Source of the DNA: Chimonanthus salicifolius
Lineage: Eukaryota; Streptophyta; Magnoliopsida; Laurales; Calycanthaceae
Direction: 5' to 3'
NCBI GenBank assembly: GCA_013350335.1
Contig: CM023540.1
Span: 58,504,962 to 58,568,961, forward strand
DNA: 64,000 bases
The translations under genes and the position numbers were made by a program. The notes below the pieces were generated by a model that did not search any database, had not been told where the DNA came from, and saw only the letters and a list, made by a program, of their open reading frames with translations. Position 1 is the first letter of the stretch, and each line of letters begins with the position of its first letter. Positions 35,701 to 47,700 of the stretch are shown one piece after another.

Positions 35701-38700
35701 TACGGCTTGGATACGTGTCGGATACGTATCTAATTAAATAATATATATTTTAAATACCGATACGGCTCGGATATGCCATCCGACACGTACAGATACGGCG
35801 GGATACGACTAAACAGGGGATACGGCACACGAGACACGGCAAACACGGGATACGGCGAAAAATGGGAGAAAAGAGGGGAAAAAAAAAGAAAAAAATAAAA
35901 ACTTACTTGTTACTTCCGTTTCCTCTCTGCTTGTCGCGAAAACCCTTGAAAACCCTCAAATTTCGAAACCCTCTTCTGCTTCTCGCGACAACCCTTCGAA
36001 ACCCTCAAATTTCGAAACCTCCTCTGCTCTCGATTCGCTGCCTCTGCTCTCGATTCAGTGCTCTCTCCTCCCTGCTGCTTGTCTTCATCTTCCGATTCGC
36101 GGCCTCGCCGGCTCTGCTCTCTGCTCTCGATTCGTCTTCTTCTGCATCTTCTCCAGGTATGCCTTTCTTCTTCCTCTTCTCTCCTTCTTCTTCGTCTTCT
36201 CTTTTTCTACTTCTGTTTTCGTTTTTCCCTCTTCTTCTTCTTCTTATTCCTCTGTTCTTCTCTTCTTCCTCTTCTTCTCTCCATCGTTCGTCTTTTTCTT
36301 CTTAGGCTCTGTTTTTTTCTATTCCCTTAACACACCGATAACATAACCGGTAGAGATTGAAAATAGGGTGTGAAGATGTTATTTTCAAAATAAGATTATA
36401 AATTATTCACCTGATTATGTTATTTTCAACCTTATAAATCATCTAAGTTAGATATTATGTTATTTTCAAAATAAGGTTATAAATAACATAATTTTAAATT
36501 TATAATAGAAAAATGATTGAAAATAATTAACCTGATTGATGGTTAGAGATTTTTTTAAATAGAATAAGATGATTATTAAATCAAACATAATGTTAAATTT
36601 ATAATAGAAAAATGATTGAAAATAATTAACCTGATTGATGGTTAGAGATTTTTTTAAATAGAATAAGATGATTATTAAATCAAACATAATTTTAAATTTA
36701 TAATAAAAAAATGATTGAAAATAATTAACCTAATTGATGGTTAGAGATTTTTTTAAATAGAATAAGATGATTATTAAATCAAACATAATTTTAAATTTAT
36801 AATAGAAAAATGATTGAAAATAATTAACCTGATTGATGGTTAGAGATTTTTTTAAATAGAATTTGAAAACTGTTTAATTTTACAAAAGGAATACTAATCT
36901 TTATTATTATTTTTATTTAACTTATATTTTGTTGAAATGTTGACTCTTTTTATCTAAAAGTAGAATTTATGATGTTTTTTTGTAAATGCTTGAATTTATT
37001 ATTATTATATATATATTATATAATTTTTTAATTCGGTGTATCCTGCCGTACCCGTATCCTAGTTTTTAAAAATTTGTCGTGTCCCCGTATCGGATACGTA
37101 TCGTATACGATACACGTACCCGTATCGGTGCTTCATTGGCTAAAACCGACTATTACATAGACCTAAAACCGAGTTTGGAACTTTCCAAACTTTACATAAG
37201 ACTTCTAATACTACTCAAACTCTTAAACCAAATAGGAAAGCAACACTTAACCCAAATAGGATTAACATACGAATTAAAATAGCAATTTAAAATATTAAAA
37301 TACGAATTAAGCATGTGGGCCTAGCGTCTTGTCAGCCCGACGTGAGTACGTCTTCAAGAATTTATCGGCCACTTGTTCTACATCAGCTATGGTGAGTGAT
37401 CTGTGACTAGAATCGATGAGGAAAGGACCTTACCTGTCCTTTGAGGTTACGGAGGAATGCTTGTGGGTGGAGGATAAGTTTCCAAAGTTGTGGGATGCTC
37501 CATTTGTAAAATTCGATTTTTGGCCTCCGGTGGAAGACCAAAAGGCTGTCTGGTGAGGGTCTTTGACCTCCCGCTGGTGCCTCAGCCTGATGAAATGCTC
37601 ACTGAAATTGGGGCTTTCTTGGAATAAATTGTCCAAATCTATGACATCACAAAAAACAGAAAGCATTTCCCATTTGCGAGGTTAAGATCATTTGGAATGA
37701 AGACTGGAGCAATTGAAGAAAATACAGGTGAAAATTAGGTCTCGGTGGTGGAAACTAAGTAGAGATTGAAAAACCACCTGTTGTGCCTTTGCCGGTGAAG
37801 CCCATTGTTCCTATGCCGCATGATGATTGAGCTTCTGAGGGGGATCTCTGGTCGTGAGATGACGAAGAGGACAAAAATGGAAAGAAGTTTGATGGTGAAA
37901 GGGCTGGAAACCATTCACTTTCCTTCAAATATTTTAAATTTCAAACCCATGTAGGGGTAATGAAGATAGACAGTTTTGGAAGCTGGACAGCAGGGGTGGT
38001 ATTTTGTGTAAAATCTTTCAACGCCTTGCTGCGGATGGATCCTCTATCTGCCCACTAAAGTTTATTTGGAGTATCAAAGCCCCATTGAAGTGTGTTGTCT
38101 TTTGTTGAGCAACTTGTCAGGATTAAATTCTCGCGATAGATAACGTTAGGAGGCGGGAGAGAAGGGTGGCATTGGTGAAAGGTTGTCTATCGTGCCTTGG
38201 CAGCGAGGAGACCTCATTCCAACTTCTTATCTCCACTCCCGTGGCATCTTTTGATGGAACGAAGTGCTATTGTGGTTTGGCCTCTCTTTAGTGCTCCCTG
38301 GGTCGATTCAACTTAGAAGTTGGTACTTTTGCATCTTTAGATGGAAGGGGATTCTCTTAAGGAAGACTTCTTGGGTGGCTCTACTTTAATCGTCGTGGCT
38401 AGAGAGGAATAACAGGTGTTTCAGAAACAAAGTTAAGTTCCTTGGAGAATTATCCCAACAAGTTAGATGAAAGTGTACATCTTGGGCCACAATTCCCCCT
38501 GAGTTTAGCTTTTCTTCTGTGGATGATATTGTTCGTAAGTGGAGGGACCAACAATGTTGTGAAAATCGAATCGTATCAAAAAATTGTTATACATCCTGAA
38601 CCGCAAATCGTGTATCGTAAAGCGTAGAATCGTAAGATTCATAAGTATTTTCCCTCAAAGATATTTAATATATGAAATAACGTAAAATTTATCTAAAATA

Positions 38701-41700
38701 AAATAATATGAGCAATTCTTCTACTTTCTTTCAATATTAAATGAATATTATATAATTAGTTCACTAGGGGCTCAAATTTCAATGCTCCAATCCCCAAAAG
38801 TATAAGACCAATATATAATCCAACTATACTGTGAAAAGTCAATAATAAACTAAAATGACTTCAAAAAATCGAAAGATCTTAAATGTCCATCAACTCAAGC
38901 CTTAAAAACCATTAAAACAAAATATTGCATGCCTTCACATTCCTAATAACCCCATAATTCTATTTTTCATACGAATCGTAAGATTTGTTAATAGATATGA
39001 ATTGTTCCTCTTATCGTATCGTATGAATCGTAAGATACAAATCAAATATCATAAGATTTTAACAACAATAGGAGGGAGGTCATTTCCAATCATCGACCTC
39101 ACTCTCCTATCAGTCTCGTTTCGTGCCCCCCTCTTGGTTTCTTCAAGCTTAAATTTGATGGAAGTGCGTTGGGCGCACCTGGTCTGACAGGTATTGGTAG
39201 GGTTGTGAGGAACGATAGGAGGGAGATTGTAGTCGCGTTCTCTAGTCCTGCTGAAGTTCTGATGACTGTTTCGTGTTTGAAGATGAGGCTGATGCCTTAA
39301 TCATTAGCGTCAAGTATGCTATGGAACGAAACCTTCTCCCTCTCATTATAGAGGGTGACTCTTCTTGCGTAATTCAGTGGGTTTCGGCGGGGATCACATG
39401 AAAGACTTTATGGAAGGGGTGTTGGACCTGGTTGTTGATGCGAATGTGTCCTTTTCTCATGCTCCTCAGGAGGTGAATGGTAAGGCAGATACGTTGGCAA
39501 AAAAGGGTGTCTCTAGAGCTCAAGCTCTTGTTGGTGTTTTTTATTTCCTTCATTGTATATGTTTCCTCCAGCCACGTGTGCTCTTTCCTTTTGCTCCAAT
39601 TTTGCCCAGACGGGTTTTTTGGTTGTATATGTTGTTCTTCTCTTTTGAGAATAAAATGAGCATCATTCAAAAAAAAAAGACAGTTGCCCTCTTGAGCTAA
39701 CCATTTGCACACCAGCTAATTCCAGCAGTGGGTATTAAAGCCCATATGGCCATACTCATTCAATTCAATCAAATATTAAACAAGAACATTTTCCCATCAA
39801 TTCATTACAAACAACAATTTCAGGTTTTCAAAGTATAGTTCTAATGAATATGTATTAAAAAAAAAATATCAAAACCCAGCTAGTTCTAATGACAAACCTT
39901 GCTGGACCTCTTGAGTTAACCATTTGAACACCAGCTACTTCTAGCAGTGGGCATTAAAACCCATATGGCCATACTCATTCAATTCAATCAAATATAGAAC
40001 AAGAACATTTTCCTATCAATTCATTACAAACAACAATTTAAGGTTTTCGAAGCATAGTTCTAATGGATGTGTTAAAAAATCTAGTGACAAACCTTGCTGG
40101 ACTCATTGGTGCGTATGGGTTCCACGCACGATCACGCCTGGGTGTTCTCATACCATCATGAATTGGTGTAGCTGCAATGAAATAAAATATCATACAGAAT
40201 GTATAGACAGCCTGGGAAAATAAAAGAATTTTTCATCCAACACATTTTTCCATAATAAAGACTTGTCCAGCTGGTTAAAAGTTCAAAGGGGAGGGGGGTG
40301 AGTTGGAAGAGTTGTCTGTACTGAACCTTGTGACATCGCATTATTGGTCCAGAACAGAAAACAAAATTCATGGTGAAATCCTCCTTAGATTTGAAGGTTC
40401 CAACTCTATTTAAAAACAAAAAAAATACAAAAAAAAAAAAGAAACTCGGAATAGACAAAAATAGAGCTTTAGAAAAATGCTTAGAAGTGTTTCAATTCCT
40501 ACTAACATACCTCCCCCATCTCTCATTGGAGTCATGTAAGGATGAAGTGGGGTTCGCGATGGATGCATAGGTGTCTCACTTCCATGACCATAGCGAGGTG
40601 TTTCACTATAATACAGCAAATTAGTGTTACAGTCCATTTAAATTGCATTAACTACCGTACAATAAAAAAATTATAATATATTTACCGGAACGGAGTTGCA
40701 ACAACTACTGTATCAGAAATCACATCACGACTCACTGCACAAGACAAACAAATAATTGCTTATATAAGAATGGTAACCACAAGAAAAAGAAGAAAACCTT
40801 TAAACAAAAAAATGTGATGAATTTTGTGCACTTGCCTGTAACCACTTTCATCTGGGAGTCCAATTCAACTCGGACGGATGGGCCATTAACATCTACAACA
40901 CGCCCACGGTATCCCTTAAAGGGACCCACACGAATTTTTATAGTACTACCAACCAAAGAATCATGCCCTCTTCTACCTCTAAATCTCCCTCCCGCTGCAC
41001 CAGAATTGTGATAGGACACGAGTATCAGAATCTTTATTTAATGATTCATATCAAGGAAATTAGAAAGCATATTATTAGAACACAATTTAATAACATTGTT
41101 GACTTCCTTTTTCGGTAGAAAAAATAGAGCACATCATTTTCTTTTTGTTTTCCTTTTTGGTGAGAAGAGAAGATTTGATAAATGATCTCATATAAAGAAT
41201 CAGTAAGTTGTAACATAGCAGATAGCATACAATCCAATGGGGGTCCTCCTCTAGGCAATCTTCTTGGTGAGTTCTGCACAGTTGATGTAGCTCTCAAATT
41301 ATGAAATCTCGAGATAAGGGCATTAGCACCCTGCATAAAGAGTCATTCAGGTATTAGCTAAAAGACAAAACGCCACATGCATATACAACAATGTTGTATA
41401 TCTCATGTGCACAAACAACTCAACATCGTCAAAAAGAAGAAAAAAATCAGAAGTGCACATTTCTGTCACTGCTCCCACGTGATCCTCCTACAAGCAAGCA
41501 GGACTGAGCTTTAGCACAAATATAACCAGCATGCTCATGGTGATGACGATCAAGGATGAACAGAACTCCTCTATATATGTGTTCAACAGAACCCTGCTTG
41601 CCCTGAACAATGATAAAATAGTCATGTCAAATAAAGGCATGAATAAATGAAAATTTGAAATGAAGCAACATAGGTTAAAAATGAAACTCACCTTACAAGA

Positions 41701-44700
41701 TCCTTCAAGGATCTTCACAATATCTTTCAATGACACCGTATTCATGTTTCGATCCTGAGCATTAGCCCTTCGATCAATCTTGTGTTTTATCTCCCTCAAC
41801 TTAACAAGGATAACCTCCGGCCTCTCTGGGACTCCCTTGAGAACCTGACAATGCGAAAAAGCTAGTTACTTTTTGGAGGACGAAGCAGCTTCACATTATC
41901 ATCTACAGAATTCATACTTCCATGCTTACATGAAATGCCTCATTCTCTAGACGTATGATCACACCGAAGCTCATATTGCTGCACCATATTTAAAATCAAT
42001 GCCCATTCAAAAAAACAAAAAGCCATTCAAAAAATATTTAAAATCAATGCATAAGAAACCAAATCCCATAAAATAAATCAACTGGCTGATAAGGGGATGA
42101 TGATGTATGAAGAAAATTTAACTTACTCCAGTAAAACAAGGTCATGTAACTCATAGTCCCCAATTTTAGTAACTCCTGACGTCACTTCAGAACTCTCTAC
42201 CACATTGTCTGCAAACACACGGATCTGAAAAACATATACAACAATTAGCTTCATGATCAGGGTATGGCAGGCAGGGCCTCACAATCCTATCCATTTCAAA
42301 GCTGAAAATCAACTCACATGCTCTTTAGTTGTATCGGATAAAATAGTAAGCACATGGCTCTCAACCTTCACAACCATGCCAGTTGTTCCTTCCTGAGCAC
42401 CAGAAACAACCTTCACATGATCACCAGGTTTGAAGTACTTGCAAAGTGATGTTTCATTGACTTCAAGAGTTCCCTGAAGAATGAATAGAAGTACAGAAAA
42501 AAAAAAAAAAGTTATCTTAATTCATATAGAGTGAAAAAAAGACTGACATGACTTAAAAAACCAACTCCCTAAGAAATGTTTTTCATGGATATATCAATTA
42601 CAATTTACCTTCAAGCCTTCCACTTTGGGTCGGATATGAACATTTCCCTCCTCTACTTTCTCAACCCATCCCATCAAATTTTTGAGGTCACCTTTGACTA
42701 CTATAACTGCATCTCCCTTCATAAAATGTCCTTTTTTCCTATTTGCAAATAAAGTAGACAGACTAGCCACATCACCATCCCCATCCTCCCCAGGCTTCCG
42801 AAATTTCTCAAGCTCATCAAAAGTAGGTTGAACATTCTGAGTACTTATTGACTTCATGGATACGGTTTTAAATAGAAATCCATCCTTGAACATCATCCCT
42901 TCAATAGTCTCAAAATAATCACCAGTGACAGGATCCCGCCTTCGCTCGACATGGAGACTCAATTCCCTATACCCATCAAGCACAATATAATAAAATAAAA
43001 TAAGGCACACCAATCTTCTACGGTATAGAGGTCATTTTGCAATAGACAACGTTAACAAATAAAATGGAATAGTATTACCTTGCTTCGTCTGTGTTGAGAA
43101 AACGTGGAGGGGGGACATATGCCTTCTTTTTTCCAACAATCCTACCATCCTAATACAACAAAAAATTGCACTTGAGGTTCATTAATAACAATAGCAACAA
43201 TGACGTTGTTGACAACGATAACTAGCTAAATGGCTGAAGCTAAGCCACATCCAACATCCAAACAAACTAGAAAGCCAAACCAAATCAACATGATTTTGCA
43301 ATGCATACAGTGATCATGTCATTGCCCCATGGTGATAGATGACGGTTTAATACGAGAGATTAAACAATGCATGAATGAGAAGAACAAGAGATAATATTTT
43401 ACCACTTTATTGGCAAGGGCTTGCAAATCAATCCTCGGAATCAATTTAACTGTAACTCTTTGACTTACATTATCCACATCAACAACCTGCAGAATTAGAA
43501 GCTTCAATGTTCAGAATAAAGACATATAGAGACATCATAGGTACAAATGGTAGAAGAGGTCCATACTTTTGCGAGATCTCCTTTGTACGTCCCGATTTTC
43601 ATGCGGACCCATGTGTCTCTTGAAATATCTACAGATTTACTTTCAACTGAAAGAACATCTGTCATTTCTTTTATTGGAACCAGCATAACTTTCTGGGAAA
43701 ATATATTGCGCAGACCTTTACAAGCCTGAAATGCGTGGAATAGATCAGTATTAACTAGACCAAACTAAGATGCAGTGCAGAGAGATATATACACTAGGCA
43801 TACCTCCTTCACATGTGCTTCTTTGTCTGCTTCAACATATATGTAATTTTTAAGATGATCCAGGGCAACAGCAGACTTTATCAGCAACTCAGATCCTTTA
43901 TCGATGTACTTTTGCATGAGACAAACAACTGCCTCTCTCTCATGACCAATCTGGTTTGAGTTTAAAGTTAGTCAGGGGTGGACAATATTTTGCGTGGAAA
44001 AGAGAAACGTAAAAATAGCAAAGCATCATACCGCACATTTCACCATCCACAACTTTGGATCCTTCACAGATGGCAAAAGAGCTTGCTGCTCAACATCTGT
44101 GGTCTCTTCATTATATTCTGTGTGGCTGGACCTTGCATATCTTGCCTGAATTCTTCTCTCAAGGTCTTCAAAGTCCTCTTGTTCATCTTCTCGTGGTAGT
44201 AATGGACGACGATGCATTCTTTCTCCATCATCATGATCTGGAATATCCGCTCCAGCATCATTTATGAAATCTGCATATTAAGGTTCAAAAGATCCATAAG
44301 CACCAAAGTAGATATGGACAAACTTGCAAGTGTATATATTGCATAGAACATTCAATGGTAAACATGTTATCATGGCATATGAGTAGACAAAACCACAAAA
44401 ATGCAAAAGATGAACCTCTAGCATGAATCATTCTAATGTACAAAATCAATGTAGAAATTCTAGACATTGCATATTCACTTGTGATTATAGTTAGAGAGAG
44501 AGAGAGCATTGTATCAAAAAAGAAAAAAAGAAAAAGAAAGAAAGAAAGGCATCACCACTGGAAACTTGGAAACAGCTGTTGGTCCATTGCTGTGACAATA
44601 TTAACGTCGTGCACATGCAACCTCATAAGAAAAGCCAGATTATCTGGCCTTATAATGTCCTTTTTCTTTTCAGATTGCTAACAACAGCTTTATCCTGCTA

Positions 44701-47700
44701 GTGCTTATATTCAAAATTATCGTCACCAAGAGGTGAACCATAGAGAAAAAATGGAAGGTTAGACCTTACTCCTTATTCCTATTATTCTTTAGATAAGAAA
44801 TTAATAGCATTTGCTGGTATGGAAAACAACACCTTTTTAATTTGGTTACTTGACTGAGTTTATAACCACCTTTGTCGACATGTAAATTGAATCATTAAAG
44901 CTTAGGGCTCAAGTTTTTATATTGACTATATTCATTGCAAAAAGAAGATAAAATGGCACCCTTAACAGACCCAACCATGAGGTTGATACAATAATAGGCC
45001 CATGCCTGTCTCGCCAAAAGGATTAAAAAAGCCTAACAAGGAAAATTCTAACATCTACCATTTCCTGAACTGATAAGTCAGCCCTGCTGTTATTCGCAGA
45101 CCTCAGTCATGCTGAAGAAAGAAGCTATTTTAAGGAACATGTCTCTACACTTCTATCTTAGCAAGTAGCCATGGACAAACAGCTACTTCGCCCCATAGGG
45201 TCACTAAGAATGAGTCACCCTCCACCAAGTCCACTCTTGAACCAATTTTTGGAACTTTCACATGATAGGAAGTCAACAGAACTGCATAACTCAGAATTCC
45301 CCACCACTTGAATTACAAATAACACTCCCAAAGCCTGCTTCAGGAGATTCGTCATACTACTACCACCAAAATTTAGCTTAAGACAGCCCTCAAGAGGAGG
45401 GCCCATGGAACCACTTCTCTAACCTGGGCCATACTGGAAAAAGCAACCTCTGTCCATAATCTTTTCACTATTGCACTTTCAGGTACCCGTGGAATTTAGG
45501 ATCTTTGGTCATCCCTCTAGCTCTTTTGTGCTTGACAGCTACCAGTTCAGGCGCACTACTATTTCTATTACAAAATACACTGTTGTTTTTTTCATGCCAT
45601 AATCTCCATAAACAGCTGAAAAGGAAGAGATGCCAAAGGGGAAGTATAGAAGCTTTTGCTCAGAGATCCTAACAGTGCATTGACAAGATGATCCACATCT
45701 TTGGCATGCACCAATCCATACTGAACAACTTCATCATCTGCCACAACACCTCACTCAAGAATAAAATATGACTGGCATGTTTCCCATTAGAAGACATAAG
45801 CTGCAGCCATCAACATCAATCATTTTTCCATAGAAAAGATGATTCATTGTTAAAAGTTTAGGTACTGGTTATCCAGCCAAAATATGAACAAGTATGAACT
45901 CTCTGAGGAGCCTGCACCCTCCAAACAATTGAGCTACACCTTAGGCTGTTCTCCTTGTGCATCAGAATTGCACCAAAATACTATAGACAGAATAATCCAT
46001 AAAAAACTGGTTCCCAGATTCTAGAGTCATGATCATGACCATTGATATACTGATTGAAGCATTTCCATCAAAGATACCATTGAGGGCTGGTGGATGGAGA
46101 CTTGCTAAACAAGGTTTTCTGATGCGGAGCATTGGATCGACATTGATTTATTTTGACTTCATTTTATTTAGTTGTTTTTTTATGTAACTTTCTATTTTTT
46201 TATTTGAGGGTATTTTGTTTTATTTTACATTTAGAGGTATTTTAGTCATTTTGTAACTAGGGGGTATTTTGGTCTCTTCTGTATGTAAGCTGTTATAAAT
46301 CTTTTGTAAGCCCATTAGGGCAGCGATGATGAAATGAAGAATGAAACTTTGCTCCTTAAGTATGGTGTATGGTAATGGTGGAATCCATTGAAGTTCAGTG
46401 AGAAATCGAACCGGCGAGAAGAAGCCACAGAAGACGGTGAGAAACCACTTCCTCTCTATCCAGGTACACATCTTCTATCCTCTCTCTCTTTCTTCTTTCT
46501 CCACTCCCTATTTCCGTTTTCTTCACAGCCTTGCAGCTGAATCCTCCATATGCCCTTCCCCTTTGCTGCAGAACTTCGAGCTTCCACAGCCCTTCACTTT
46601 GCAATCGCAGCCCCCTTTTCTATCCTTTCCCTCGCTGTCCTACTTTATTTCCCTCTCCTCTCTACTGCCATAAGCCTCCTCTTGCTTCTACAACTGCTTA
46701 CAGCCCTCACCCTGCTGCGAAAACCTTGCATAGCCCTCCCTTGTGCTGTCACCTGTTGCCGTAATCCATCCTGCTGCTGTCACAGCCTCTCCCTAAGGCC
46801 CTCTACTGCTGTTGCAGCGCCTTCCTTAGGCCACTGTTGCTGCCGCATCATCCCTATTCCTTGCTGCCACAACCCATAGAAAACCACTACAGTGTTGCCG
46901 CACCCTTAACACCTTTTCCATGTAGCTGAAACCTCTTTTCCTTGGTACAGTGTTGCCACCTCTTTCCTTAAGCCCAAATCCTTCATCCGCATTGGCACAA
47001 CAGTGACTGAACCACCCCTTTTCTTATTTCCCCAACTCTATTTATCCATTTACCTTTTTTCCTTTCATATTTATTTATCATATATGATTAGCCATTTAAA
47101 TCTAATTACACATTAAATTCTCAGTGCTTGCATGATTATTTGTGGTGGAACTATGTTTATTTGATTGCTTACATTAATTGATTAATTAATTTCAGCTCCA
47201 GTTTAGCCTTTCTCATCCCTTTTAATTTTTAGAGAACGAAATTAGACATTTAGGATTACCCTATCTCCTTTTCCTGCATCATTTTCTCTATTTTCTATCT
47301 TTTCTTTAGATGGTGGCATGACTTGAAGTCATAATTTTTTGAGTTTTGGCTTCTTGATATACTCGACTCCTTTGTGTTGCAAAAAATATAATAAGTGTTG
47401 TTTGTTGCACACCCACGGAAGTCAAGATAAAACTGATGCCCTTGTTTCTTGAGAGGGATAACAATGAATGAATTTATTGAAAGAGCAAACTGATGCCATT
47501 GCTAAAAACTTACTTCATGTGTAGGTGCGCAAGGAATTAACAGAACATCAAGGGACATTGGAATTGTGTATTAGTGTAAATGAAAGAAAGCCACAAAACG
47601 TGATTCTAAACCTAACTAAGAATTTGAATTATGCGAGATGGGCTCCGAAAGACATTCTTAATCAACTATCTGTTAAATAGTGAATACACAACACTTGCAA

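Larger units (their letters stand above)
31498..37382 (-). mobile_element. CRM/Reina-like chromovirus with internally deleted pol
   Basis: Minus-strand element. The 5' LTR ends at 34970 (ending TTCTGCTACA on the minus strand) and is followed by TGGATCAGAGCC at 34953-34964, a variant tRNA-iMet primer site. It carries a TATA-like TTATAAATAAG near 35615 and is split by a Mutator-like insert. The 3' LTR fragment starts at 31498 with the same terminal sequence as 34970 and is similar over several hundred bases. Between them gag-protease survives as one long frame, but pol ends a few dozen codons into the RT at 32714, so most of RT, RNase H and integrase is deleted. The upper LTR boundary (about 37382) is an estimate. 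Confidence 0.65.
34970..37382 (-). repeat. 5' LTR of the CRM/Reina-like element, split by a Mutator-like insert
   Basis: The outer parts 34970-35628 and 37139-37382 belong to the LTR and 35629-37138 is the insert. GCTAAAACC is present on both sides of the insert, so the LTR can be read through. 34970-35560 is similar to 31498-31970 (GTAGCAGAA-CGGGGA start, then a G/A-rich section). The upper end is tentatively at a TGTAGAACAAG (minus strand) at 37382, without TSD support. Confidence 0.55.
26030..40092 (-). other. SPT5 intron 17, 14.1 kb, loaded with transposable elements
   Basis: Between donor GTTTGT (40087-40092) and acceptor AATCAG (26030-26035). In order along the plus strand it contains a reverse-transcribing-element relic (27290-30560) with a nested TRIM, a CRM/Reina-like chromovirus (31498 to about 37382) with Mutator-like insertions, and a LINE (about 37390-39678). 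The remaining 26030-27290, 30560-31497 and 39679-40092 appear to be ordinary intron sequence, apart from a direct duplication near the donor. Confidence 0.85.

Noticed and set aside
35862..36330. Ser/Leu-rich ORFs of up to 147 codons
   Set aside because: Pyrimidine-rich sequence gives open frames by composition; no domain, and it is interrupted by a donor-like site.
36485..36862. 99-bp repeats read as a repetitive protein on the minus strand
   Set aside because: The frame is produced by the repeat unit itself, is A/T-rich and lies within a non-autonomous transposon.
46398..46879. Leu/Pro/Cys-rich plus-strand ORFs in SPT5 intron 1 as a secreted protein
   Set aside because: Overlapping frames of similar length in C/T-rich sequence, with no conserved motif; better explained as retroelement-like or intron sequence.
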